This document shows positions 52,506-63,383 of a stretch of DNA of 64,000 nucleotides, piece by piece. The stretch comes from Mermis nigrescens (lineage: Eukaryota > Nematoda > Enoplea > Mermithida > Mermithidae): contig JAVLUZ010000154.1 of NCBI GenBank assembly GCA_036768485.1, positions 26,277,637 through 26,341,636 on the forward strand, in the 5' to 3' direction. The stretch's first letter is position 1. Each line of letters opens with the position of its first letter. Under the pieces are notes generated by a model. The model ran no database searches, was not told where the DNA came from, and saw nothing but the letters and a program-made list of their open reading frames with translations. The translations under genes and the position numbers were made by a program.

Positions 52506-52912
52506 CACTGATGTAGCCAGTGGGGGGAGGACATAAATTCTCTTCCCCCTGGGGAAAATTTCGACACGTTTTAGAACTGATTAATATGGTGGTGTTATGC
52601 TGTTCTGCGACGTAAAATCGAAAAATTCTTCGCTTAGCGCCGATTTCTTCTTTCTTTTGCCAGTTTCTATTTTTTATTGCAGGGAAAGTCAAAAAATTAG
52701 CGCTCCGCGAACATTACTAGGAGTTTTTCCGTCAAAAACGTAAAAAATTTTTAAAAAATCAATTTTTTATTGCTTTAATAGCGCAGGACGATGTGAAAAG
52801 CCCAAAAAACATGTGATTTAACGGCTCCCGCCCGCCCGTTTGAGCGGGTTTTTCAGATAGAAATAATTTTTTTGGATTTCTCTCCCTAGCTAAAATCCTG
52901 GCTACGCCTATG
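52506..52912 (+). mobile_element. Family-D hAT-type MITE, 407 bp
   Basis: The left tip CACTGATGTAGCCAGTGGGG and right tip CTGGCTACGCCTATG are flanked by ATTGGGGG (52,498-52,505) and ATAGGGGT (52,913-52,920), 6 of 8 matching. The interior is collinear with 43,951-44,336. Confidence 0.8.
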
Positions 52913-52920
52913 ATAGGGGT

Positions 52921-53759
52921 GCACGTGCCCCTTCCCCTCGAAGTGAAATGGGAGAATGATTTTTCCTTTACTCCCGCTTGCCTTTTCAGCCAAAAATCGC
53001 AAAAAATGTTCCGCCAAATTAACAATCAGGTATACATAATTAGAGTCTATTTAGTCCCAAGCGTGCGGTTTAAACACTTCATTTTTAGTCATTACAAAGC
53101 CTGAAACGCATTTTTTCATCTGTCTTCTGCTATGCACAGGTTTTATGCAAAAATGGGGTTTTCTAAGGAAGCAAGAATGGCAGCAATTTTTTGGCGACGA
53201 TTTTGAATTTGTGAATGAACTTTGACTATTTTTAGGGTGAATTCAGAACCATGATTCGGCTGATTTTGTAAAAATTTTCACGTTACAATTCCAAATTGAA
53301 GTGCTCTTTTTACAGAATTGTCCGGACTCTGTTCCGGAGCCACATGGTCCACAAGTTCAGGGTCAGACGGGGAGGGGTGAAATTCCAATAATCCGAAACA
53401 GTAAATTTAACGTTCACGATTTATTTCCTGTTTTAACGATCAAAATGGTCAAAACAGCCTATAAAAGGTTTATTCATCGTAATATTGTATTTTAAAAGCA
53501 TTTTTAGTCAATTTTGAGAGGATTATATCTTTTTTGACTTTAAAAAATGCAAAAATGTATCAATTTTGGGCGCTTTTTAAGTAGAAAGTACTTAAAAGTA
53601 CTAATCTGGCAGGAAGCACCAGAAAAATTTTGACGTTTTTACTGCTTTTGACCTCAAAAGTGATGCAAACACTGTAACTAACGTATCTGGGTAGCCAAAT
53701 ATGCAAACTAAAATTCATCCCTTGGTACCTCCTTATGTTTTAAAAAATTTTGGTCGTGC
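52921..53759. other. No gene recognised before the assembly gap
   Basis: Near 53,340 a block (TGTTCCGGAGCCACATGGTC) resembles the GC-rich GGGTTCTGCCCCGGACCCC block at about 51,012. The last 59 bases before the gap are open in the frame that resumes after it, but the gap makes that meaningless on its own. Confidence 0.4.
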
Positions 53760-53859
53760 NNNNNNNNNNNNNNNNNNNNNNNNNNNNNNNNNNNNNNNNN
53801 NNNNNNNNNNNNNNNNNNNNNNNNNNNNNNNNNNNNNNNNNNNNNNNNNNNNNNNNNNN
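53760..53859. other. Assembly gap, exactly 100 N
   Basis: A run of 100 N, the usual placeholder for a gap of unknown size. Sequences on the two sides need not be adjacent in the genome. Confidence 0.99.
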
Positions 53860-54153
53860 GTTGCGCACCATTCGCCTGACATGCTAGGTGGAATGCATAA
53901 CTTTTATGTATATTGTGATATAGTTGAGCCTCAAATTGTTGGAAATATTTTTGCACCGCTTCTGCAGGTTGTGAATATAGAAGGAAAGTATATGGATATT
54001 GTTAATCACGCATATATTAGTCCACATTATATACCTGTGCTCAAAAAATCATTCAATACAATTGAAGTGAACATTAAGAGTGATCAAGATAAACCAGTGC
54101 CTTTTGAGTTCGGAAAAACTATCGTTAAACTGCATTTCAGATATTGCCTATAA
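53860..54153 (+). CDS. 3' end of a possible Maverick/Polinton-associated ORF (5' part lost in the gap)
   Basis: 97 codons are open from the gap to TAA 54,151-54,153. The visible C-terminus has FYVYCDIVEPQIVG, APLLQVV, a SPHYIPVLKKSFNTIEVNI segment and VPFEFGKTIVKLHFR. The alternating beta-strand pattern and this terminal signature remind me of an uncharacterised, probably jelly-roll-type protein family found in many invertebrate genomes near Maverick/Polinton genes; I am not certain of that association. The frame has no internal stop. The upstream part, including any start, is missing. A tRNA-like sequence lies 62 bp downstream. Confidence 0.45.
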   Translation, partial: VAHHSPDMLGGMHNFYVYCDIVEPQIVGNIFAPLLQVVNIEGKYMDIVNHAYISPHYIPVLKKSFNTIEVNIKSDQDKPVPFEFGKTIVKLHFRYCL

Positions 54154-54215
54154 ATATCACTGCTTAAAAATTGCCAACTTTATATCATAAATAATACTCA
54201 CATTCACTCCAACAA

Positions 54216-54286
54216 GCCAAATTGCTCAGTGGTTAAGCGGTTAATCTTTAATCACGCAGGTCGGTGGTTCGATCCACAGTTCGGTC
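54216..54286 (+). tRNA. tRNA-Lys(UUU)-like sequence, probably a pseudogene or SINE head
   Basis: 71 bp with an A-box TTGCTCAGTGGTTAAGCGG and a B-box-like GGTTCGATCC (one base short of canonical). Its loop TCTTTAATC and 3' GTTCGGTCG resemble tRNA-Lys. A T6 run follows at 54,290. The acceptor stem pairs at 6 of 7 positions if two G-U pairs are allowed, but the anticodon stem is poor, so function is doubtful. Confidence 0.4.
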
Positions 54287-54295
54287 GACTTTTTT

Positions 54296-54783
54296 CAAAT
54301 CTATAAAACATAAGCGGGGGTAGCCGAAGGCGGTCACCCGCACTTTCCTCTCCCTGGCCCTGGGCCCCTGGCCCTGGCGCGCGCCCTCCCCCAGCCTGGG
54401 TGACTAGCCAAACCATTCAAAAATTCCCCTGGAGAAATTTCCCAGGGGAAAAGCGGGTTAGCCGAAGGCAGTCCCCACTTTCGTCCCCTAGGCGGCGCTC
54501 CTCTCCCGACATGGGTAGACTAATAGGTCCCCTTGGGAGAATTGCGCCCCCGTGTAGAAAAGATAGTAGAATCGTCCTGTGTTGCGCCCCCAAATTACGC
54601 TTGCGACCCCCCCCTACATACTACTTATGTCAAAGTTTTTTTAATAAAGTTATTACAAAAAAGTTGTGCGATGCGAGGATTTGGATTTTAATGCAATATT
54701 TTTGACACGTACGAAAACATTGTACAAGATAAAAAATGATATCATTAAAATTTTCTAGATCTATGTGATAAACGAGTACATAC
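54296..54783. other. GC-rich stretch without a recognised gene
   Basis: 54,310-54,540 has two related GTAGCCGAAGG...CCCCACTTTC blocks (GTAGCCGAAGGCGGTCACCC and TTAGCCGAAGGCAGTCCCC), an imperfect local duplication. The ORF at 54,400-54,705 crosses it and is not called. Confidence 0.4.
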
Positions 54784-55026
54784 CTTACCTGGGCGTGGTA
54801 GGGAAGGGGTTTTGTGTGTATGCACCCTCCCCCAGAAAGAAAAATACTTCCCCCTAGGAGTTAAATTTTTCAAAATTTTTCTGTTTTTTTCGCAATTGTT
54901 TTGATGCCAATGGATAGTGCTCGATGAGAAAGGTTGACAAATGGTGTTTTTAGGTTATACCGCCATTTTTTGACCTTTGGAAAAGTTTCGCACCCTCCCC
55001 CAGAACTTTAGTGCCGCCCACCTATG
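54784..55026 (+). mobile_element. Family-B hAT-type MITE, 243 bp
   Basis: The tips CTTACCTGGGCG and GCCCACCTATG are flanked by a perfect 8-bp duplication GTACATAC (54,776-54,783 and 55,027-55,034). The core GATGCCAATGGATAGTGC is present. Confidence 0.93.
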
Positions 55027-55034
55027 GTACATAC

Positions 55035-56185
55035 TACTGATAATGTATTTTACAGCTCATTCCGCGGCTGCTGATTAGATTGCTATTATTAAATCGATAC
55101 CGCTGAGAGCAGCAAAATGAAACTGCCGGATTCACGTCCATACAGTGAAAATCCTAAATACGAAGTAGCCAAGATTATGTTGAAATAGTTGAAGTCTAAC
55201 AAACGCGCAACAGGTGACTGAAAATTCATTTTTAATTTGGTGTAGATTAAATTTAGCCTTATGTTTAGTTGTGGTTTCTGAGCCGACATTCGGTTCGAGG
55301 ACTTCGTAAGTAACCCATACTGTTTCTCGAGAATCTTGATACTGAGAAATCGAATTGAAAGATTATATGAGATTCCTTCCAAAATTCAAAAGAGGGATCG
55401 ATAAATTTCCGATGTTTTGAAAAGACGAAAAGCCAATTGTATGTTTCAATTAGAGAAAAGGACGAATCAGATTGAAAATGACAATATAATAACAAAAGGA
55501 GACTTGCAATCTCCAGACGTGATTTTCGGTTGCATCAGGGAAAATTGCGGGAATGGGATGGGCTCTTACCCAATTTTAAAGGGCTCTGTAATAAGGTTCT
55601 GTAAGTGCGGTCTCAAAATCATCGTCTTCGCGATTTTTTAAAAAAAAGGTAGACATCGTCATATTCAACGCTTTTTCACCTGGAATTTTTTTGCTCAAAA
55701 TAACAAATTTTTTTGAGCTTCGTATGAAACAACCATGTTTGACTTGTTGATTTTTGTTGCACACTAAAATTTTTTCCAAAGTTTTTATAATAATGATATT
55801 GCTCAGACGCGCATCCATCACTTTTGAGACAAATAAATGCATCTTAGAAAACTGTTAGTTTTGGCCCTAAAATCTTCAGGTTGTGCATTGTATGGTAAAA
55901 AAAGTTCAGAATCCCATCAGAGCACCTGATGACCCACGAGCGATGTAAGGGCAGAACCCGGTACATGCAGAAAAGCACTATAGGCCTTCTGGGATTGGTC
56001 GCTGCTTTTTTTAAACTCTCCAGCTCTCACTGACATGATTTTGTTTATTTGTATCAGGTGAATTATATCGTAGACCAGTGGTATGTTTTATGTTCTTCAT
56101 GTTTTTTATATATTTTCATACTTTTTGACATTTTAATATTTGATTTGTCATATTCTTTTATTATTTTCTGTTTTTCTTGTTTTCT
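55035..56185. other. 1.15 kb without a recognised gene
   Basis: Only short unsupported ORFs on both strands. No repeat of this stretch was noticed elsewhere in the window, so it may be unique host DNA. Confidence 0.35.
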
Positions 56186-56189
56186 GTAT

Positions 56190-56720
56190 GTATGTACCGG
56201 GTGGGAGAAATGGGGCAGAATGGAGGTTCAAAAAAATTAAAAACAAAAATTTTCTCCGAAAAGTGTATAAAATGGATCAGAGAAACTGTGTAATAACTTA
56301 GTTTTAACGCTTATTTTAGCGCTCGCAGTACTCGTTCTTGAAGTCATTTGGGCCAAAAAGCTTATTTCGACCCGCTACACGTAGACCGACTGAACCCTCC
56401 CTCCCAGATCGGCTATGTTGCCCGCGACGGCTTTGGGGTGTAGACACACTCAATTTGATAAAATAAAAATTTTGCGAAGAAAAATGAGACAAAATGAAGG
56501 GCAAAAAAGGGATGAACAATGCGAATTTTTCTTCCAAATTGCTTTAAATTGAGGCCGCGAAAGTTTGTAATAACTTGGTTTTTACGCTCTTTCGGCGTTT
56601 ATACCAGCTATTTAGCTCATTTTAGCCAAAAAAATTGATTTATGACTCTCTCTCCTAGACCGGCTGACCCCCTCCCCTCTAGATCAGTCAATGCCCTGCA
56701 CCGCTGCCGTTCGCGTGTGC
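56190..56720 (+). repeat. ~276-bp tandem dimer
   Basis: TGTAATAACTTAGTTTTAACGC near 56,289 and TGTAATAACTTGGTTTTTACGC near 56,565 mark equivalent points of two tandem units. Each is followed by a GACC...CCTCCC and AGATC segment. A single relative is at 6,715-7,030. Confidence 0.7.
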
Positions 56721-57963
56721 ACCGTGCGTGGTTATTTTTTGCCCATACTTTACAGGTCGTCGCCTACCCCAGCGCACTCAACGGCTTATTTGATACGGCC
56801 GTGAATCATGGCCCTGCAAGACGCATGCAGTGTTGAGAAAATGAATGGTTTTTATGCGCTAGATATAGTGGCTCTTATCCAAAATGTCTGCAAGCTGTTG
56901 CAGATTGTACGCTTGCACAGCATGCACGAAGCTAATTAGCTCTTCGGGCGATTTTGTCGTGACAGCCCCGACAGAATCTCGGTTTTTGCTCTTTTGCAGG
57001 CTGAAGCAACAGCTTGATTCGGAAAATTCGCTTTCGAAAAACGCATGTTTGCCGTATCGACTTATTTTGACTTCCGCTGCGTACCGCAGTAATCATTTGT
57101 CTACACGATATTAATGGAAGAAATTGATAAATAAAAAAATTACTTATAAATAAACTTCTCACTCTTTCGTATCGCTGCACGCATGAAAAGAAGAAAGTAT
57201 TTTATAGTGAGAAAAAATGGGAAGCTTATTGCTTTCGCTTTTGCAGCCTGTTCACATAGAAAAAATAACAGAAGCCATAGAAGGTAAAAAATCAAATTTC
57301 GGTTCACAAGTGTTCCGCACAAGGTTAAGCTTACCCTTTCTGAACTATCGCGGGTACATTGTGGTACTATGTTGATATATACCATAATTGCAATCTGTAC
57401 ATATAAATTCCTAAAAATGTATGCCCAAATATATTTGAAACAGTCAAGCTTAGTTGGATAAAACTCTGACTTGGTTTACCGTACAAAATCTCTACGATTC
57501 TCAGCTACAGTGGACATACATCTTTTAACTCATTCAAAGTATATCTTATCCTAGCTTATTTATCAGAAAGTGAAATTTACGAATTCCAGCGATACTCCTA
57601 AAAATTTCAATCAAAAAGTTTGACGTTTTTTAGATTGTAACTTTTAGATTATTTTTGAATTGTTTTTAGATTTGAGATTGTTCTCGATTTTTGAGATTTT
57701 TAGATTGTAGTTGGGACGAATTATTACCAGTAAGCTAACGTCACCCATTAACACGCGTTCCTTAGTACCCATGAAGTGTCGGTCGGCTCTTAGAATTTTA
57801 AATGCATGTGTTTCTTGAGAGATTCTTTGAAGCCACTAAATCACTGAGACAAAACATGGTGTTCCATATTTTTTTGAATACAGAAGATTCTAGGGGGTCC
57901 AGCATTGATTTTTCATCGTCTCTAGCAACCTGGGGCTTGTCTGCTAGACGTAGCTCATGAAAG
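56721..57963. other. 1.2 kb without a recognised gene
   Basis: Short ORFs at 56,884-57,114 and on the minus strand at 56,932-57,180 overlap each other and match nothing I recognise. Repeated TTTTTAGATTG words lie near 57,630-57,710. Confidence 0.35.
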
Positions 57964-57971
57964 GTTGCATC

Positions 57972-58240
57972 TATAGGTGGGCGGCTTCCAAGAATTCTAG
58001 GAGAGCGCAAGATTTTTCAAAGGTAAAAAAATAGCCTGAAAAATGGTGGAATGGCGAAAAAACATCATTTGTCAACGTTTCTCATCGAGCACTATCCATT
58101 AGCATCAAATTTGCGAGAAAAAAAAACAAAAAAAAATTTCAAATTCTGGAGGCGGTAATTTAGATTTCTGGGGGGGGTATTTTAGTTTTTTTTTGGGGGG
58201 AGGGGTGATGCACCCCCTTCAGCCCCACGTCCGGAGCATG
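57972..58240 (-). mobile_element. Family-B hAT-type MITE, 269 bp
   Basis: The tips TATAGGTGGGCG and CCCACGTCCGGAGCATG (right tip mutated) are flanked by GTTGCATC (57,964-57,971) and GTTGTATC (58,241-58,248), 7 of 8 matching. The core GCACTATCCATTAGCATC is present. Confidence 0.87.
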
Positions 58241-58248
58241 GTTGTATC

Positions 58249-60067
58249 TTGATAATATCGCGATATGTATCCTGATTTATCGAACATGTATCACGCACAG
58301 GATACGTTTTATTAGGGTATCTCGGGTATATAGAAATACAAAGGCATCTCGTGATACGGTGGTAGGTTGGTATCATATGCTAAGACAGGTTGAAAATATA
58401 TTACGAGATATGTGTCCTGTGTACGAGTATTTATCTTGACTTCTTCATATACGTATAAGAGGAACAAGTAAAGTATTCATTAAAGTTATAAGAAAAGAAT
58501 GGCAGTAATTATGCAAATATTTATTCATAATTCAAGCGCCAACTGTTCCCTTATTCAATTTATTATTTGTATTATCCGTCTCATTCTTTACAAGGTAGAA
58601 TTTAAATTTTTCAACACGGTTTTAAAACAAAAATTAATAACTTTATAATTGGTTAGTTTTCAGCCTTTTTGCCTTAAAAAATGAATTGTTTTTCAATGTC
58701 GAAGGTAAAAATTACTAAAATTCTCTGTAACGAGTTGAATTAACTTCCAAGAGGCACATTTTTCCACTTAATCGTATTTCCACAATTTTTCCCACTTTTC
58801 TAAACGATAATAAAAGACATGCGAATAGCATCGTTTAGCGAAAAGATAGATACTTGGAAACTTGGAAAGTTTATTTGGAGACTTAGAGACCGGTTTCGAT
58901 CGGTTTACAAGTCGAAAAGTGCTAATGACCATACATGCACAGCATTGGAATCCTGGAGGGATTGTAAAATTATAAAATGCCTTTTTTGGGTCCAAAAATT
59001 GTAGGTACGCGTCAAAAACATCGTTTTTCAGCGTTTCTGCCGATGCGTTACCTTTCTACAGCATAAAAACATTAAAAGATTTCGGAAAAAATTAAAAAAA
59101 GTCGGAACAAAGTGAACAAATATAGTCAAAAAATGAGTGTAATGGCGCGAAGCGCCTAAAATTTCGCACTTTTGAGCAAATAGAAAGCTAAAAACGCTTT
59201 AAAAAGCATCTTTTTGACAAATTTAAAGTTTTTGGGAAGTTTTGAAAAATCGTCGATTCTGTAGGGGTGAAAAACTTTGGGGGGAGGGTGTTAAAATTTC
59301 CCTGGGACGAGGGGTGTAACCCCCTAAATGCCCTAAAATCATGTGATCATGTATGCTAATGACTTGGAGTTTTGATTCGAGCAAATGAACTGACACTCGA
59401 AAATTTCAAGTCTTGGAAACTCGGAACTAGGAACTTGGATTTCCAAGTGGAAATGAATTGACCCCGGTGTTCACGCTTCCATTAAGGCGATTTTTGTGAG
59501 CTCCATACATGGGCAAGAAAGAGGTTGCCAGAGGGGCGGTGTAAGTGTTTACTCTAATATGATACAATAGCATTTTATGTGCGGTAAACTGCATTTCTTG
59601 ACCCTGATTAGTGAAGTTTAGCAAATTTATAGGTTTCCTGGGACGGAAAATACAAAAATTTAGTATAGTTTGATATTTTTGTTTTCAGGCAGACTTTTCG
59701 ATCTTTTTTCCGCAGTAAGCTTAAAAATTGTCTCGAAGCACCTTTCATTTTCTCAAAATTGCCCGATAGTAATTGTTTTTCCAGGACCCCTCTCACCTCC
59801 TATGCCCATGTTTGACGAGCTCACAATTTTTAGATCCTACTTCCAATTTCCATATTGCTTCTACTGAAAAACGACGAACACTGAACTTTAAATCAACTCA
59901 AAATTATTCTTGGCGCTTCACAATCGGCTGATCTTAAGATGTTTAGGTTGCTAAAGTATGCGAGTGTTTAATTGAAGTATTTTACTTATTTGATATTAAT
60001 AATTTCTCTCGATATGCACTGTAAGAAGAGAATACCAAATGAATAAAGAAATAATAATTTAAAAAAC
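58249..60067. other. 1.8 kb without a recognised gene
   Basis: Holds one GGCGCGAAGCGCC palindrome at 59,146, CTTGGAAA words (58,850 and 59,410) and C/G-rich element remnants near 59,280. Short ORFs are unsupported. Confidence 0.4.
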
Positions 60068-60075
60068 ATACCATA

Positions 60076-60520
60076 CAGTGTTTTTTGTACTTGGCAAAGA
60101 TTTTTCCCGATGTACTAAGACTTTTCGGGACCGTCTTTGTACATGTACAAAGATTTTTGGGAAGACAAAAATTGCAAAAAATGTCTGAAATTCGCAAAAA
60201 TTTTGGCGCTTCGCGCCGAAATGAGTAATTGTGTGTTCTATATATCTTTATAATGCCTGAAATTGCATTTCAAAACGAAAAATGTCAAATTTTTCGGCGC
60301 TAGCGCCGTTTTAAGACGATTCTTAGTGATTTTTGTCCTTAGAGATCCAGAAATTAGCTAAAATACACTACCAAAAGTCGAACAACTCTGTTTTTACTAC
60401 ACTAAAATCGCTACTGTACCAGATTGTAGTACCTAAAAATTTGTGTGTGCAAAACGTACAAAGACTTTCGGGGACCATCGTTGTACATGTACAAACGGAC
60501 CTTGTACAAAGAAAACACTG
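60076..60520 (-). mobile_element. Family-A hAT-type MITE, 445 bp, best-preserved ends
   Basis: The tips CAGTGTTTTTTGTAC and GTACAAAGAAAACACTG are flanked by a perfect 8-bp duplication ATACCATA (60,068-60,075 and 60,521-60,528). It carries two GGCGC palindromes (near 60,205 and 60,295) and the ATGTACAAAG blocks at both ends. It defines the family boundaries used for the other copies. Confidence 0.95.
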
Positions 60521-60528
60521 ATACCATA

Positions 60529-62270
60529 CCAACCTTCCAAATAAAAGGTGATTGTCCTGATTCGCAAAGTTGTTATCTACTTACCAGCTTGAAAATTGGC
60601 TCTCTAGCTTCGAAGATTGGCTTTCCTGGTCCTAAAATGGTTATCTAGCTGTGATTAGTAGTTGTCTTGACTCAAAAAGTAATTGTCCCAGTCCAAAAAA
60701 ATGGTTTGTCTAGTCCAAAGAAGTGGTTTTCCAGTTTAAAAGTCGTTGTGTATGTACAAAAATTGGGATTTTCAGGCTTTAATGTACAAAATATATGTTC
60801 GTCTAAGTGACCTCTTCTCCCCTTCCAACTTCTGGTTCTCACGGTCGTTTGGAGAATAGAAATAGGGTATTGCCCAGGTGTGAAGATGAGTCAGCTTTTA
60901 TTACTTAGGAGTGGTTGCTTGCTTGCTGCATATATAGTTTAAATTACTGTGGTAAACACATTTTAAAAAGACTTTAGGTGACTAGAGGATAAATTTAAGC
61001 TGAATCGCGTCGTCTGACGTTAGTTAGATCGTGCACTGTCTAAATTCTAACGTGAATAAAGAGCTCTGGCCATGAAAAAGAAATCAGGCCTTCGACCTTT
61101 TCCCTCTTGCTTTGACCTTAGGCCGAAGCAAGAAACCACCCCAGCTTAGGCCGGAGCCGAAGCTACGGTCGTTCTCTGAACGCAAATATAAATAGTAATT
61201 GCGATATTTGATGCCTGAAATTATTCGAACTTTTGTTGAGATGTGCTCAAAAACTTTTAAAATTATACTATTGTCTCGCCCAAAAAGTCTTTGTACACAA
61301 GTTACAAAGATGGTTTCAAAATTTTGTTTATTAGAGCCTCAAATTCATTGTTCTGTACAGAAAACCACATGCGCGAGTTTTATCTTGAAAACACCTACAT
61401 ACCTTCTTAATGAAGCTTAGAGAGTCAATGTGCGATCGATTTTGAATATTTTTTATCCATTGTTTCATTTTTGATAATCGAGTTGAGTGATGTGATAATT
61501 TAAGAACGATAAACTTTAAAATACCTTGCATTTTAAAATAATTAGATAGGTAATGACTAAAAACAATTAAATTTTAATCAGTAACATTGACTACTTGTAT
61601 AAGAGTCAAAATTTAATAAGATATAAAGTTGAAAATTTTTAAAAATACACGCAGAAGATACTTACTACTTCAGGATACTTCGACTAAAACTAATGTCAAT
61701 GTTGTTGTTAAGTCTCCAATTATTATTGAATTATTGTTTCTATTGATTACTATGTTTATTGTTCTTTATTTTACTCCCTTGAAACAATGCATTGGACATA
61801 TTTTTTCCAACTGCGCCACTAGCTAGCTCGTCATTATTTTTTGCAGTTTTTATGGTATTTTTTATTCAGATAACTAATATATCTATGCTGCATTCGATAA
61901 ATTGTTGCTAGTTCGATTCAGATATTATGAATGAGGTAATCATATTATTATTATAGACAAAAATATGTATTATTTCTAATATTATGTATTGTATCTATAC
62001 GTAGGTAGGCAGCTGCACTCATGTAACAGACAGCCTGTGATATAGAGGGAGTTGGCCATATTCGGGCAAAGGATGCATAATGGTTTTCTATTCTTGGAAA
62101 ATGACTTAAAACGACCAATTTCGCTCACCCATACAATTATGAACATTTTTTCAATTAAAAATGGCTTGATTCTTGGCAAAAAACATTGATAGTTTAAAGA
62201 CTCAAAACATTACTTAGAAGCGTAGGAGAAAATGCGAAATATCTTCAAGAGAGGATGACAGTCACGTCCA
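60529..62270. other. 1.7 kb without a recognised gene
   Basis: At 61,080-61,180 there are several GGCCTTCGACC / TTAGGCCGAAGC / TTAGGCCGGAGCCGAAGC words, a small inverted-repeat cluster. Around 60,600-60,720 a loose repeat of TGGTTNTCNAG words occurs. Nothing coding is recognised. Confidence 0.35.
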
Positions 62271-62278
62271 TAGATGGG

Positions 62279-62490
62279 CGGCACTAAAGTTCTGGGGAGG
62301 GGGTGCAAGATTTTTTCAAAGGTCAAAAAATAGCCTTAAAAGTGGTGGTATGGCGAAAAACACCATTTTTCAACATTTCTCATCGAGCACTATCCATTGG
62401 CATCAAAAAACTGCGAAAAGAACGAAAAAAATTTTCAAAAATTGTAATCTGGGGGGTGCATACCTCCCAAACCCCCCACGCCCAGGTATG
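62279..62490 (-). mobile_element. Family-B hAT-type MITE, 212 bp
   Basis: The tips CATAGATGGGCGGC and GCCCAGGTATG are flanked by a perfect 8-bp duplication GTCACGTC (62,271-62,278 and 62,491-62,498). Confidence 0.94.
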
Positions 62491-62619
62491 GTCACGTCCA
62501 TGTCCGTTATGTAAGAGCCTAATAGTGAAGCGACTCAGTCTTACCGTTCTTATAAGCCTTCTTGCCTGTCTTCGCTTATCTCGGTATTTCTACAGAAAAT
62601 AGATTTCCTATGAATTACT

Positions 62620-63375
62620 CAGTGTTTTTTTTGTACAAGGTCCGTTTGTACATGTACAAAGATGGTCCCCAAATGTCTTTGTACATTTTGTACATGCAAA
62701 TTTTTGTGAGCTATAATAGAGTACGATAGCGATTTTAGTGTGGCAAAACAGGATTTCCGATCTTTGATAATGTATTTTAGCTAATTTCTGGGTTTCTGAC
62801 GCCAAAATTACTAAAATATCTGAAAACGGCGCGAAGCGCCGAAAAATGTTGACATTTTTCCATTCTAAATGCAAATTCTGCCATTTTAAAGATATATAGG
62901 ACAAATAATTTATCAGTTCGGAGCGAAGCGCCGAAAATTGTGGGAATTTTACATCTTTTTACAGTTTTTGTCTGCCTAAAAATCTTTATTCATTTTGTAC
63001 ACACAAAATTTTTGGGCACTATAATATGGTATAGCAGCGACTTTAGTGTGGTAAAACAGAGTTCTTCGACTTTTCGTAGTGTGTTTTAGCTAATTTCTGG
63101 GTCTCTAAGGGCAAAAATCACTAAGAATCGTCTTAAAACGGCGCGAAGCGCCGAAAAATTTGACATTTTTACTTTTGAAATGCAATTTCTGTCATTATAA
63201 AGATATATAGAACACACAATTACTCATTTCGGCGCGAAGCGCCGAAATTTTTTCGAATTTTAGACCTTTTTTGCAATTTTTGTCTTCCCAAAAATCTTTG
63301 TACATGTACAAAGACGGTCCCGAAAAGTCTTTGTACATCGGGAAAAATCTTTGCCGAGTACAAAAAAAAACCGTG
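62620..63375 (+). mobile_element. Family-A hAT-type MITE with doubled interior, 756 bp
   Basis: The tips CAGTGTTTTTTTTGTAC and GTACAAAAAAAAACCGTG are flanked by GAATTACT (62,612-62,619) and GAATTCCT (63,376-63,383), 7 of 8 matching. The internal unit (GTACATTTTGTAC, GCGATTTTAGTGTGG, GGCGC palindrome, GACATTTTT, second palindrome) is present twice, starting near 62,685 and 62,993. Confidence 0.92.
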
Positions 63376-63383
63376 GAATTCCT

